This document shows positions 15,244 through 24,797 of a stretch of DNA of 47,954 nt, piece after piece. Below the pieces are notes generated by a model that had not been told where the DNA came from, did not search any database, and was given only the letters and a program-made list of their open reading frames with translations. Position numbers and translations under genes: made by a program. Source of the stretch: an uncultured Rikenellaceae bacterium (GTDB lineage Bacteria > Bacteroidota > Bacteroidia > Bacteroidales > Rikenellaceae); the NCBI GenBank assembly GCA_946486375.1, contig CAMLTW010000016.1, forward strand, positions 1 through 47,954, in the 5' to 3' direction. Within the stretch, counting starts at the first letter, position 1, and the number at the start of each line of letters is the position of its first letter.

Positions 15244-16037
15244 TAAGGCGCGGGATAGGTTCGTACGATTTCGAGAGGCTCGATGTCCCTGTCCAGCGTC
15301 CGGATTCGGCAGTCCTCGTAATCCAGCCCGTGCCGCATCTTGAGGACGTAACCGTGCGGGAACCCGGCGGAGCCGTTTTGCGGATCGACCGCGCACCAGC
15401 CGATTCCCTCCACGTAACATTCGGCCCAGGCGTGCGTCCCCCGGTAATTCCGTTCGGGCATGAAAACATATCCCACGGCGAACCGGGTCGGGATGCCCTT
15501 GCAGCGCATGAGAGCGGCGAACAGGTTGGTGTATTCGCTGCACGTTCCCCTTCGGCGGTCGAGGACGGTTCCGGCATCCAGCGTCCGGCAGCGGCCCGCG
15601 TCGATTTCCAGGACCAGCGAGTCGTCGTACGTCAGCAGGCCATGCACGAAAGCCAACCCTTTGCGGATGATGTCTCCCGTTTTTCCCATGCCGCCCAGCA
15701 GGGTGTCGGCGATCAGTGCGATCTCCGCCCGTCCGGCGTCGATCAGGGGCGTGGATTCCAGATACCGTCCGATTTCGGGAGCGTACATCGCCCCCGCTGT
15801 GTAAGGACAAGCATTGAACAGGGTTTTTCTCGTCCCGTCCGCATACGGACTGACGACGGTCAGCGCTATCCGGTAGCCCGCATCTTCCCTGGAAATCCGG
15901 GTGACGCACTGGGGATAGTCGTCGATCGCTTCGAGGGACGGCGTTTCGATCAACAGGTCGAATTTCACGGTGTCGGGTTGGGCGCAAACGGGGAGAAGCC
16001 AGGCTGCACCCCAAAGCAGCAACAAGAGTTTTCGCAT
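15243..16037 (-). CDS. exported transglutaminase-like cysteine protease-fold protein
   Basis: A 264-residue protein with a signal peptide (MRKLLLLLWGAAWLLPVCA), so it is exported, possibly as a periplasmic protein. The C-terminal half is a transglutaminase-like domain with the triad visible: Cys166 in RRGTCSEYTNLFAAL, His202 in GTHAWAECYV and Asp219 in WCAVDPQNG. The family includes peptidases and amidases as well as cross-linking enzymes, so the substrate is open. The N-terminal half (TPLIDAGRAEIALIADTLLG and around) resembles the domain that precedes the catalytic core in Bacteroidetes members. It is a single gene, with the tandem repeat directly at its 3' end. Confidence 0.9.
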   Translation of the reverse strand: MRKLLLLLWGAAWLLPVCAQPDTVKFDLLIETPSLEAIDDYPQCVTRISREDAGYRIALTVVSPYADGTRKTLFNACPYTAGAMYAPEIGRYLESTPLIDAGRAEIALIADTLLGGMGKTGDIIRKGLAFVHGLLTYDDSLVLEIDAGRCRTLDAGTVLDRRRGTCSEYTNLFAALMRCKGIPTRFAVGYVFMPERNYRGTHAWAECYVEGIGWCAVDPQNGSAGFPHGYVLKMRHGLDYEDCRIRTLDRDIEPLEIVRTYPAP

Positions 16038-16154
16038 GACGTCGGGTTTTACGGGAGACGAAGATAAGACATTTTTCCGGTTTTCTTCCGAGGACGCGGT
16101 TTCGGAGCAAGCCAGAAAAGGGTTTGCGGCGACGCGGGCCGGAAGATTCGCCGC

Positions 16155-16820
16155 TTACCGGCCCCCGGTTTCCGGACGGTTCTTTATCCGCCCTTCCAGC
16201 CAGTCGGAAAGAGCTTCGACGGAAGTGAACAGTTCGTCCGGAGCCGCTGCCCGCAGGGCAGGGACGTCCGCTGTCGGCGCCCATGCCGCGGCGACCATGG
16301 GCACTCCGGTTTTCCGGGAAGCCGTCGCATCGCCCGGTGCGTCCCCCACATACAGGGCCTCGGCGGGTTCCAGCCCGAACCGTTGCAGCACGGCCCGGAT
16401 CCCAGCTTCCTTTCTCGGCCCGGCAGGGGAACCCGTTTCCACCGCATCGAAACAATCGGTCAGCCCGAAGCGTTCCAGCGTGATGCGGCAGCTCGCGGCC
16501 CCCTTGCCGGTCACCAGCGCAACGACGATCCCTTTTTCTTTCAAGCGGCGCAGGAGTTCCGCCATGCCGTCGAAAGGGCGGGGACAAAGGCCGTGAAGGG
16601 CTTCGTACGCCTTCAGAAAGACGGCGACTCCCTCATCGTAATGCTGCGGAATCAGCGCCCGGATCGTCCCTTCCTCGCTCGGCCCGAACGTGGCGACGAT
16701 CTCCGCGTCGGACAGCTTTTTCCCGGCCAGCGGTTCGACGGCCTTCCGGAAGGCCGCGATGCACAGGGGGAGCGTGTTCCCGACCGTTCCGTCGAGATCG
16801 AAAATAACGGCTTTCAGCAT
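16155..16820 (-). CDS. HAD-family phosphatase (phosphoglycolate phosphatase-like)
   Basis: A 221-residue haloacid dehalogenase-type hydrolase with a helical cap. Motif I is FDLDGTVGNT (Asp8 and Asp10), motif II VVALVTGK, motif III the lysine in GPRKEAG, and motif IV YVGDAPGDATASRKTG. The order and spacing are those of the phosphoglycolate phosphatase/beta-phosphoglucomutase group; the substrate is not predictable. The frame stays open upstream to 16952, but MLKAVIFDLDGT at 16820 is the conserved family start. A TATATTTG -7 element (16847-16840, minus strand) lies just upstream, with no clear -33. Confidence 0.93.
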   Translation of the reverse strand: MLKAVIFDLDGTVGNTLPLCIAAFRKAVEPLAGKKLSDAEIVATFGPSEEGTIRALIPQHYDEGVAVFLKAYEALHGLCPRPFDGMAELLRRLKEKGIVVALVTGKGAASCRITLERFGLTDCFDAVETGSPAGPRKEAGIRAVLQRFGLEPAEALYVGDAPGDATASRKTGVPMVAAAWAPTADVPALRAAAPDELFTSVEALSDWLEGRIKNRPETGGR

Positions 16821-16839
16821 GGTATCGGTCGTGAGATTA

Positions 16840-16847
16840 CAAATATA
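16840..16847 (-). promoter_or_regulatory. -7 element of the HAD gene
   Basis: TATATTTG on the minus strand, 20 bases before the start codon. A -33 TTTG at standard spacing is absent. Confidence 0.4.
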
Positions 16848-16933
16848 ACATTCCGACGCCGCAAAGCCGCGGGCGAACCGAAATTCGTCCGCTTTTTGTT
16901 CGGAAGGCGGGTTAATCTCCGTTCTTTCTTTAC

Positions 16934-17480
16934 GCCGGGCAGAGATCCTCACGTCGCGGCGGTGCCGCTGATGCTACCTTCCAAAGTTACCTCGTTGCAG
17001 TCGGTTAGCTCGTCCAGCCTTACGGCTGACCTCGGTTCGCTGTTTCCGCTCCGGCCTTACAGCTGACTGCGGGCTACGGTCGGTGAAGCTCGCATGGCCT
17101 TCGGCCCGGAAAGTCAATGCATAACCTGTTGCGGATGTTATCAACCTGCGCTTAATCCGTGCCGTCCCTTGCGGGACGAACACGGGCTCCGGTTGATGAG
17201 CTCGCATGGCCTTCGGCCATGCTCGGTTCAGGATGACGCAATGAAAGCACGTTCTTTTGGTCATGCGTGAACGTTGCTGCCTTTGCGCCCTTCCTGTCGT
17301 CCTCGGCCTTTCATGACCGCAATGCTCCGCGTCATTGCGAGGAGCGAAGCGACGTGGCAATCTCTGTTTGTCCATTTCTGACAATCTATTTCTGTCAATA
17401 TGCTGCACAGAGATCCTCACGTCGGGCCTTGCGGCCTTCCTCAGGATGACGCGGAGAAGTGAAGTTTCGGGATGGCAGGA
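16934..17480. repeat. cluster of dispersed intergenic repeats
   Basis: The region holds CAGAGATCCTCACGTCG twice (16937 and 17407), several AGCCTTACGGCTGA-like palindromes, the 8-bp hairpin GCATGGCC-ttc-GGCCATGC (17204-17222), GGTTCAGGATGACGCAATG, and the inverted core GCGTCATTGCGAGGAGCGAA (from 17329 to 17362). The same words occur at 14577-15243, 20500-20740 and 47430-47830. I see no gene in the stretch 16821-17591. Confidence 0.85.
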
Positions 17481-17591
17481 AGGACGCAATGGCATGCAGG
17501 TTTCCAAACAGTTGAAGGGACCCGATTCGATTGCGTTATGCTGAACCGAGGAATGCTGCAAGGAAAGCGGATTCCGCCGTCCCAAAGGGAA

Positions 17592-20279
17592 TCAGAACTG
17601 GTAGGAAAACGCCGCATACCCGTAACGTCCGAGGTACGACGTGGTCGTGGTTCGGAGATAATCGGCGCTGAGCGTCGTGGACATGTAGTTCGTCCGGTTG
17701 AAAATATCCACGACCCCGACCGACAAAGCGGCCTTGTTTTCCTTCCCGAACTTGCGGCGAAAGGCGGCGTTCGCAATCACGTTGTTCCGGTCGAGGGAGG
17801 ACCGGCTGCTGCGGTACAGCTCGTAAGCGGCTCCGACGAAGACGAAATATTTCGCTCCCAACTGCAAATCGGCCCGACCGTTCAGGGTCTCCCGTAGGTA
17901 CCGGTTCGATTCCCCCTGCGTCGTATAGTAGCCCAGATCCGTCGCAGAACTCAGGTTGAACCGGACTTTCGCCGAAAACCCCGTATTCAGTCCCAACACC
18001 GCCTTCAGCGCATGGTCGCAGGCCTCGTAACGCGTTTCCCCCGTAAAATAGGGACGCTCCCCGTAGCTGTAGTTCACGGAGGCCCGCAAGGTCGATTTCA
18101 AGAACGAAACCCGCTGCGAGTAGTCCGCCGAAGCGCCGAGGGTGTAGTTTCCGCCGACGTTCGTCTGCGTGGTGAGCTGCGCTCCCTTTTGAGCGGTGTA
18201 GCCGTACTCGGGCAGGTAGGTTTCTTCCGTGAACAGCTTCTGCCGCACGGCGATGTAGTTGAACACGTATCCGCCCGATAAGCCCAGCGTCCACGTTCGG
18301 GATTTCTCGGCTTTGAGGGCGGTGTAGCGAAGATCGAACGAAGCGCTGGTTGCCGGTCGCAGATCGGGATTCCCGGCCCGGATGAACAGGGGATTGGAAG
18401 CGTCGAGGGAGCTGCGCAGCATTTCGACCGACAGTTCCTGCGTGAACGATCCGAAACCGAAAGTCAGTCGGCGCTGCGGAGTGCCGAAAGTCAGGTTCAC
18501 CAGGGGATCGAACAGGAAAAAATGCCGGGAGACGTCGTCCGTTTCGGGCAGGCGCTCGTCCTGCCCGACCTCGTAGAGGCTTCCGCGCAAAAGAATCATG
18601 CAGTTGAACTTGTCCTTGTTGTACGACCATTCCCCCGAAAGCATGTTCCGACGGGAATCGACGGTGTAATCGTAGGAGTTGGCCGTATCCAGCAAGCCCT
18701 GCGGCTCCGTCAGGTAGTCCACGGCCATTTGGCGGGATTTGTCGGAGCGGCGGGAAAAAGCGTAGGAAACGGCGAAAGCGGCGTGTTCCCCCAACTGTCG
18801 GCGGAACTCCCCGCCTATGTGGGCGGAAAATCGTTTTCCGCGCGAGTCGCTGTTCAGCAACAGGCGAAGCCCGGGAACCGACGCCAGCGTATCGACGTTC
18901 CAGCCGTCACCGCTCTGCCGGGAATACATGCCGGAAGCCTGGAGAGAAAAGGCCGACCTGTCGGAAATTTTCCGTCGGTAATTCAGATTCACATCCAGTT
19001 CCGTCCGGCGGGTGCGGCTCCGGTTATGAACGTCGGTCCGGGTTTCCTCGTCATCGAGGTTCTGCTCAGTGGCCCGGTCGTTCCGGTCTTTGTTGTGATT
19101 GAAGGTGAAATTAACGAAAGCGGCCAACGAGTTTTTCCCGCGCATCAGAATCGTATTGTTACCCGCACCGACATCCAGCATCCTCGACAGGGCGTCGGAA
19201 ACGCTCCGGACGGTTCGCCGTTCGTATTCGGCGGTCGGGAAATAGTCCGTCAGCACGGTTTCGATCTTGCGATTCTCATTCCTTCCCAAGTTCGCATAGG
19301 TCGCCACGGTCGTCGAATCGCCCCGGCGGTATTCGTAGTTGAGATAAGCATCCGTCCGCTTCGAAGGGGTCAGCCTGGAGCCGAACGAAGCGCTTTCCTT
19401 CGGCCCGTCGTTTTCGGAATTGGAAACATTCGCACGGAAACTGCCGCTTTCGGCGTTGCGATAATACCGCAATGCTTCCGAATGGCGCACTTCATGCCTC
19501 CCGGAATAGTCCCTTTCGAGGCTCGCTCCCCCGGTCAGCTCCACCGCACCGCCCTGCACCACGTTCGGCTTGGAATAAGTTTCCACGTCCATCACCTTGT
19601 CTTTCCGGGCGGTATTATCTCCCATGCGCCGGGCTTCCGGGTTTTCCTCCTCGTAAACCCGCACCTTCTTGACATCGTCCGCCTCGAGGTCGGAAAGGGA
19701 ATAGGAAGTGTGGGTGCCGAACAGGTTCCGGCCGTCCACATAAACCCGCTTGACCTCTTCCCCGTAAGCGTAAATCCTGTCGTTCTTGATTTCGATGCCC
19801 GGAAGCTGGCGGATCAGTTCCGAAAACCGGTCTCCCTCCATCGTCTTGAAGGCCGCGGCGTCGTAAATCGTCGTGTCCCCCTTGACGATCATGGCGATCC
19901 GGTCGCCGGTGACGACGATCCGGCTCATCAGGTATTCGTCCGGCTCCAGTTGCACATAAATCCGTCCCTCGAATCCGCGGGCGGAATAGCGTTTATGAAA
20001 CGGCTTGTATCCCAGACAGGTCACGGTCAGATCGACCGAGTCCCGGAAAATCCGGTCGCACCGGAACCGGGCCACCATCGTGTACCCCGTATCGAATTTC
20101 GCGGCCACGCCCCGGACGGTGTCTCCGCCGCTGGCCGCGGTCACCAGAGCACCGACCAGCATCGCACGGGTCTCTCCGTCGGAAACATAAACGGCGGTAA
20201 TGAAATCGTCCTGCTGGGCCTGGAGGGATCCGGCCGAAAACAAAACGGTCAGGATCAATGCAATAGCATACTTCATCAT
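17592..20279 (-). CDS. large outer-membrane beta-barrel protein (TonB-receptor-like)
   Basis: An 895-residue outer-membrane protein. MMKYAIALILTVLFSAGSLQ is a signal peptide, which sets the start at 20279 (or the next Met). The N-terminal third has a carboxypeptidase-regulatory-like beta domain (VTCLGYKPFHKRYSA). A plug-like domain follows: GDTTIYDAAAFKTMEGDRFS, then ELIRQLPGIEIKNDRIYAYG and VKRVYVDGRNLFG. The rest is a long series of amphipathic strands ending YGYAAFSYQF, with a terminal aromatic residue as in barrels. It matches the Bacteroidetes outer-membrane beta-barrel family related to TonB-dependent receptors. There is no adjacent SusD-like gene, so it is not a typical SusCD glycan importer. 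Substrate unknown. Confidence 0.9.
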   Translation of the reverse strand: MMKYAIALILTVLFSAGSLQAQQDDFITAVYVSDGETRAMLVGALVTAASGGDTVRGVAAKFDTGYTMVARFRCDRIFRDSVDLTVTCLGYKPFHKRYSARGFEGRIYVQLEPDEYLMSRIVVTGDRIAMIVKGDTTIYDAAAFKTMEGDRFSELIRQLPGIEIKNDRIYAYGEEVKRVYVDGRNLFGTHTSYSLSDLEADDVKKVRVYEEENPEARRMGDNTARKDKVMDVETYSKPNVVQGGAVELTGGASLERDYSGRHEVRHSEALRYYRNAESGSFRANVSNSENDGPKESASFGSRLTPSKRTDAYLNYEYRRGDSTTVATYANLGRNENRKIETVLTDYFPTAEYERRTVRSVSDALSRMLDVGAGNNTILMRGKNSLAAFVNFTFNHNKDRNDRATEQNLDDEETRTDVHNRSRTRRTELDVNLNYRRKISDRSAFSLQASGMYSRQSGDGWNVDTLASVPGLRLLLNSDSRGKRFSAHIGGEFRRQLGEHAAFAVSYAFSRRSDKSRQMAVDYLTEPQGLLDTANSYDYTVDSRRNMLSGEWSYNKDKFNCMILLRGSLYEVGQDERLPETDDVSRHFFLFDPLVNLTFGTPQRRLTFGFGSFTQELSVEMLRSSLDASNPLFIRAGNPDLRPATSASFDLRYTALKAEKSRTWTLGLSGGYVFNYIAVRQKLFTEETYLPEYGYTAQKGAQLTTQTNVGGNYTLGASADYSQRVSFLKSTLRASVNYSYGERPYFTGETRYEACDHALKAVLGLNTGFSAKVRFNLSSATDLGYYTTQGESNRYLRETLNGRADLQLGAKYFVFVGAAYELYRSSRSSLDRNNVIANAAFRRKFGKENKAALSVGVVDIFNRTNYMSTTLSADYLRTTTTSYLGRYGYAAFSYQF

Positions 20280-20499
20280 CGGTTTCCGGGTCAATAGTAT
20301 AAAACTAAGGTAAAATTTTACCCGATAAAATCCAAGAGACAAGAGATAAAACATACGGACACCCGATCCCGATTAAAAAGAACATTTAAACAACCGCTGT
20401 GAAAAGCCTGTCATTTCCAGAAAAACAGCGAAACTTTTTGGAAGAACCCATTCTTCCTATATTTATTCAGGTCTCTTCCGAACCTTTCCAATGCATTGC

Positions 20500-20740
20500 A
20501 GACAAGGAGGCAACATGAGCCGCAAGGCCCGACGTGAGGATCACTGCCTATTTCTGTCCTTATACTTGACCGAGATTGCCGCGTCGCTTCGCTCCTCGCA
20601 ATGACGCGGGGTAACCGGGGGCTTCCTGCTATTTGGAAAACCCGATTGCCTTCATGTCCTTCCGGTCGTCCCACAACCATCCGCGCCCCGTTGCCTTCCT
20701 GTCATTATGAACCGCGCAGGCTAAAGCCTCCTTTTAAAAT
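20500..20740. repeat. dispersed intergenic repeat, third site
   Basis: Includes GCAAGGCCCGACGTGAGGAT at 20522 and the core GATTGCCGCGTCGCTTCGCT followed by CCTCGCAATGACGC (20574-20607). No gene is seen in 20355-20776. Confidence 0.8.
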
Positions 20741-20776
20741 GTTTCGACCTGTCGTATAGGGAAAGCTTGGTGTCCG

Positions 20777-22186
20777 TCATTCCACCGGTTTTCCGTCGGT
20801 TCCGACGGCGAACCGCCGGTCTCCCAGCCGAACGACGGCGAACCCTTCCGGGCCGAAAGACTCCGCGTCGTCGTATTTGACCGGGATCACCGTCCGTCCC
20901 GTCCGGTCGATGTAACCGTACTTCCGTCCCCGGCGCACCCATGCCCGACCGCAGCTGAAATCCCCGATCTGGGCGTACCAGTGTTCCGACAGCACCGTTC
21001 CCGTGCGGTCGAACACCCACCATTTCCCGTTCCGGCAGGCCAGAATCACCCCGTTGTCCCCGTGCCAGCAAACGTCCTCGTGTTCCAGCGCCAGCACCGG
21101 GCAACCGCTCCGGTCGATTACGCCCCACTCTCCCCGCCAGCACACCGCGGCCAGCCCTTCGTCGAAATCCCCCGCCCAGTCGTACCGGAACGGAATCACG
21201 ATGCGCCCTTCCGCATCCGCATAACCGTATTTACCGTCCCGCAAAACCGTCGTCCGGTCTTCCCGGCAGGTTCCGCAAAGGCGGTACGGCTTTCCGTCGC
21301 GGGCCGTTTCGAGCCGCTCCGACGCCCGATTCCCCGGAAAACAGGCGCGCCTCATCTCCCGGAAAACTCCGCCCAGCCGCATCCCTTCCCGCCGCAGAGC
21401 CTCCCGACCGGCTGCGGTCCAACGGAGCAGTTCCTCCGCCGGAACCGGCAAATCCCCCGCTTTCCGTTCCGAAAGCATCCCGACGGCCCGTTCGGGTTCC
21501 GTATCTTCCCGGATCAACCCCGCGGCGATCCCGTAGAGCCAGAGCGTCAACACCGCCCGCCCGTGGTGATCGTCCCCCTTTTCCGTCTCCCAGCCCTTCA
21601 TCCCCGGCAGGAGCAGGCACTCGTAACCGGACAACCGGAATTTTCCGTCGGGAGCGACCCGTATCCGTTCCTCATCCAGTCGCCGGTGCACATAAACCGG
21701 AGCTTCCACGCGACGGATGCACCATCCGACGAAAGCGCGGAACAGGTTTTCCAACGCCTCCCGGTCATCCCTGCCGCACAGTTCCCGCACCCGTTCGGCC
21801 AGCGTCGCCCCTTCGGGTACCTCCGTCAGCAGCACGTCCAGCCTGCTGCACGCTCCGTTCTCGTCGAACACCAGCATTTCCCGCTCCAACCGTCTGACGA
21901 CCGGAAGCTCCGGCAGGCCGGTTTCCCGCAAAGCCCGGCAGAGAAACCCCGTTCCGGGCGCGGTCAGCCGCCCGGCTCGCAGCGGGCATTCCGCCTTCCA
22001 CCGTTTTCCCCGCCATTCCAGCCGGAAGACGAAGGCGGAGCGGGTGAGCCGGTAATCGGGCCTCCCCGCCGCGTCGCGTCCGATTTCCGCACCCGTCAGC
22101 CTGCGGAACCTGCCGCGCGGATTGTCCAGCGTTTCCAGACAGGCGATTGCCGAAGGATATTCCATATTTCCGTTCCTTTCGTTCAT
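20777..22186 (-). CDS. pseudokinase with WG repeats
   Basis: A 469-residue protein. Residues 20-290 align with the kinase domain of the first gene of the cassette: RVRELCGRDDREALENL matches KLRELCGERDGEGLHRL. The catalytic motifs are lost. Where the paralogue has HGDLKPDN, this one has HRRLDEER (about 167-174), without the catalytic Asp. Where the paralogue has LLDGDN, it has LSGYEC (about 185-190), without the metal-binding Asp. A lysine equivalent (Lys64) remains. Residues 305-469 are WG-type beta repeats (KYGYADAEGRIVIPFRYDWA, EWGVIDRSG, KYGYIDRTGRTVIPVKYDDA). The start overlaps the VWA stop as ATGA, implying translational coupling. It probably acts as a scaffold or regulator. Confidence 0.82.
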   Translation of the reverse strand: MNERNGNMEYPSAIACLETLDNPRGRFRRLTGAEIGRDAAGRPDYRLTRSAFVFRLEWRGKRWKAECPLRAGRLTAPGTGFLCRALRETGLPELPVVRRLEREMLVFDENGACSRLDVLLTEVPEGATLAERVRELCGRDDREALENLFRAFVGWCIRRVEAPVYVHRRLDEERIRVAPDGKFRLSGYECLLLPGMKGWETEKGDDHHGRAVLTLWLYGIAAGLIREDTEPERAVGMLSERKAGDLPVPAEELLRWTAAGREALRREGMRLGGVFREMRRACFPGNRASERLETARDGKPYRLCGTCREDRTTVLRDGKYGYADAEGRIVIPFRYDWAGDFDEGLAAVCWRGEWGVIDRSGCPVLALEHEDVCWHGDNGVILACRNGKWWVFDRTGTVLSEHWYAQIGDFSCGRAWVRRGRKYGYIDRTGRTVIPVKYDDAESFGPEGFAVVRLGDRRFAVGTDGKPVE

Positions 22187-23085
22187 TCCACCAGCGACAG
22201 GCTGGCGGTGCCGATATTCAACAATCCGATCAGCCCCATGACCGACGTGTTGTATCCCATGCCGCGGTACTCCGTCCCGCCGGGCCTTCCGGTCAGCCCC
22301 GCCACCGCATCCGCATATATCCCCGGAAGCGGGGAGGACATGCGGAACAGCAGACGCGCCCTCGGATTCTCCGGCAGCTCGGCTTCGGACGCCGGAAAAA
22401 GAATGCCCGGCCTCTCCTCCCCGTCGCGGGCCAGACAGACGTTCAGCAGCAGCACGTTTCCGTTTTCCGTAGCCAGCCCCCGGATGCGCGCGGCGGCGAG
22501 CGACAGTTCCTCCTCCCCGGCGTCGGTCGCTTCCCCGTCGGTGATGTGGATCACCACGGGCGGAAAGCAGGGCAGTCCCGCATGCCGCCCGATCCAGCGG
22601 CGCAACAGCCCGTGCGTTTCCTTCAAAGCCGCATGCATGGGGGTGACTCCTTCGGCGGCCGGTTCGATCCATCGCCGCGTTTCGGTCACCGTCGTGACCG
22701 TCCGCCCGTCCGGAAGCACCCGTTCGCGGAAACGGCGTTCCGTTCCCACCGGAGCCCCGGCCAGTTCGTCCGGCTTCCGGAAAAAGGGATCGGAAGGGGC
22801 CTCCGGCAGCAGCGAAGCCACTCCCCGGCCGCCGTAACCGATCACCGCCACGTCGAAACAGTTGCGGTACCCCTCTTCCCGCCGGCACCGGGCCACAAGT
22901 TCCTCCAACATGCCGTTGAGCAGGAAAGCGACCGCACGGGCCTTGGTCGTCTTCTCCTCCCCGAATACCAGCCGGTCTTCCATCGAGGCCGAGCGGTCGA
23001 GCAGGAAGACGAACGCCGAAGGCGCGCTCCGCGTAATGGCCGCCGTGTAGCGGTCGGGATTCCCGTTTTCTTTCGATTCCGACAT
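22183..23085 (-). CDS. von Willebrand factor A domain protein
   Basis: A 300-residue cytoplasmic VWA protein with no signal peptide or membrane segment. The metal-ion-dependent adhesion site is complete: DRSAS (Asp30, Ser32, Ser34), Thr148 in EGVTPMHAAL and Asp183 in ITDGEATD. Such single-domain VWA proteins (TerY-like) act as metal-dependent partner-binding modules and often occur with protein kinases and phosphatases. The C-terminus (GMGYNTSVMGLIGLLNIGTA) is an additional small hydrophobic segment outside the VWA fold. It starts 113 bases after the kinase gene and overlaps the pseudokinase gene by 4 bases (ATGA), so all three are probably one operon. No PP2C phosphatase gene is next to it. 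Confidence 0.9.
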   Translation of the reverse strand: MSESKENGNPDRYTAAITRSAPSAFVFLLDRSASMEDRLVFGEEKTTKARAVAFLLNGMLEELVARCRREEGYRNCFDVAVIGYGGRGVASLLPEAPSDPFFRKPDELAGAPVGTERRFRERVLPDGRTVTTVTETRRWIEPAAEGVTPMHAALKETHGLLRRWIGRHAGLPCFPPVVIHITDGEATDAGEEELSLAAARIRGLATENGNVLLLNVCLARDGEERPGILFPASEAELPENPRARLLFRMSSPLPGIYADAVAGLTGRPGGTEYRGMGYNTSVMGLIGLLNIGTASLSLVE

Positions 23086-23198
23086 TCTTTTCACTTTATT
23101 TCCATCCGGCGAAGTTCCGTTTCCGGAACGGTTTTGCCGGTCGACGATTTTCAAACGTTTTTCCGCTTCCGGTGTTTCTTTCCGAAGCCTCCGCAGGC

Positions 23199-24749
23199 TT
23201 ACGGCTCCGCATCGCATTCCGCCGCCGTTCCGTCCCGGCGCACCAGCAGGCGGAGTTTTCCGTCCCGTACCGCCCGCGCCCTTCCGTCGCAGAAACCGGC
23301 GGCGAAATCGTAGCGCGGTTCCACGATCCAATGCCCCTGCCGGTCGATGTATCCATACCTGTCGTCCGCTTTGACAGCCGCCAATCCTTCCCGGAACCCG
23401 AAAGCGTATCGGAACCGGGGCGGAATCAGCCAATTCCCGTCCGGCAGCACATAGCCGTACTTTTCTCCCGAACAAACCGGCGCAGTTCCTTCGCTGAAAT
23501 CCCCCGCGGCTTCGAAAGCGGGCGCGATCCGGCAGACGCCCGAAGCATCCGCGTAACCGTACCTGCGCCCCTTGCGCACCCATGCATACCCCTCGTGAAA
23601 GTCCCCGGCGGCATCGTACCGGGAAACATCCGCCGTTTTCCGTCCCTGCCGGTCGATGAAAAACCGTTTTTTCCCGACCGACGCCAGCGCCAGCCCTTCC
23701 GAAAAAGGCCGCAAATCGTCGTAAACGGCTCCGCTGCCAAATCCCGTACCGGCATCCCGGAACCCGTACGCCCCGTTTTCCCGGAAAATCTCCAGGCCAT
23801 CGGCCGCCTCCGGAACCGTCGGAAGTTCTTCCGCCTCCCGAACCAGCCGGGAAAACAGTTCGGGCAAACCGTCCAGCACCGGAGAAGCGTTTCCGAGCAG
23901 GGCCGCCAGTCGGCAAAGCGTCGCCCGGCCCGCAGCGGCCCAACGGCTTCCGATCGCATCCAACAACCCGCAACGGTGTTCCACCAGTTCCGCCGGACGA
24001 AACAACAGCCCGTCCCCGTCCGTGCCTTCGGCGTACCAACGGGGCTGTTCCGCCAGCGCATGAAAGGCAGTCGAAAGGAGCGCCGCCGAATAACCGTCCG
24101 CGTGTTCCGGAGCGGTGCAGACGCGACGGGCCGGATGCCGGAAACCCTCCGTACCCGGCCCCGGCGAAAAAAAGGGGGTGTAACCCCGGATGTAGAGGTT
24201 GTCGCCATCCAGCAACCGCAGTTCCCCCTCCGGCGTGACCAGCAGGTTGTCCGGTTTCAGGTCGCCGTGCGCGACGCCGTTTTCCAGCAGCCACAAAACC
24301 ATCCGATCGAACGCCGTCGCCAGCCGGTGCAGGCCCTCTCCGTCCCGCTCCCCGCACAGTTCCCGGAGCTTCGCGCCCAGCGAAACGCCTTCGGCCCACG
24401 GGGTCAGCAGCACCGGGTACCAGTCGCCTCGTCCGTACGAATCGTACACGTAAATCTCGTCTTCCAGATACCGGGCCGGCAGAAAATAAGAGGCGTCCTT
24501 CGCTCTGGAATCCCGGAACGCTTCCAACGCCCGGTACACGTCCTTCCGGCCCCTGTCGGCACGGGTGTAACATTTGAGGGCGTACCGTTTCCCGCCCATC
24601 CGGATGCGGAAAATCGCCGCGCCGCTTCCCGCCATGCTCCACGGACGCCCGTACCGGTCCCGTTCCGGAACGAAATCCCGGAGCGTCCGGAAAAGTCCGG
24701 AGGGATTGAGCACGCTCTCGGCGTAGCGGTCGATGCGGGGATGCGTCAT
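23199..24749 (-). CDS. protein kinase-like protein with WG repeats
   Basis: A 516-residue protein. Residues 1-310 form a kinase domain: a Gly-rich loop (AGSGAAIF), the invariant lysine in RYALK (Lys59), the catalytic loop HGDLKPDNLL (His161, Asp163, Asn168) and LLDGDN (Asp181-Asp183) in place of DFG. The HGD form is found in other atypical bacterial kinases. Residues 319-516 hold several WG-type beta repeats (RRYGYADASG, KYGYVLPDGNW, RYGYIDRQGHWIVEPRYDFA), probably for protein binding. The frame is open to 24932, but the ATG at 24749 follows a good promoter. It is first in the cassette with the VWA and pseudokinase genes. The target is unknown. Confidence 0.85.
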   Translation of the reverse strand: MTHPRIDRYAESVLNPSGLFRTLRDFVPERDRYGRPWSMAGSGAAIFRIRMGGKRYALKCYTRADRGRKDVYRALEAFRDSRAKDASYFLPARYLEDEIYVYDSYGRGDWYPVLLTPWAEGVSLGAKLRELCGERDGEGLHRLATAFDRMVLWLLENGVAHGDLKPDNLLVTPEGELRLLDGDNLYIRGYTPFFSPGPGTEGFRHPARRVCTAPEHADGYSAALLSTAFHALAEQPRWYAEGTDGDGLLFRPAELVEHRCGLLDAIGSRWAAAGRATLCRLAALLGNASPVLDGLPELFSRLVREAEELPTVPEAADGLEIFRENGAYGFRDAGTGFGSGAVYDDLRPFSEGLALASVGKKRFFIDRQGRKTADVSRYDAAGDFHEGYAWVRKGRRYGYADASGVCRIAPAFEAAGDFSEGTAPVCSGEKYGYVLPDGNWLIPPRFRYAFGFREGLAAVKADDRYGYIDRQGHWIVEPRYDFAAGFCDGRARAVRDGKLRLLVRRDGTAAECDAEP

Positions 24750-24797
24750 TTTCGCGGAACCCCTGCCGGAAACGGCACGCTCCGGCGGAAGCCCGAA

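Noticed and set aside
18522-20297. 591-codon plus-strand frame opposite the outer-membrane protein
   Set aside because: Shadow of the beta-barrel gene; no signal peptide or motif of its own.
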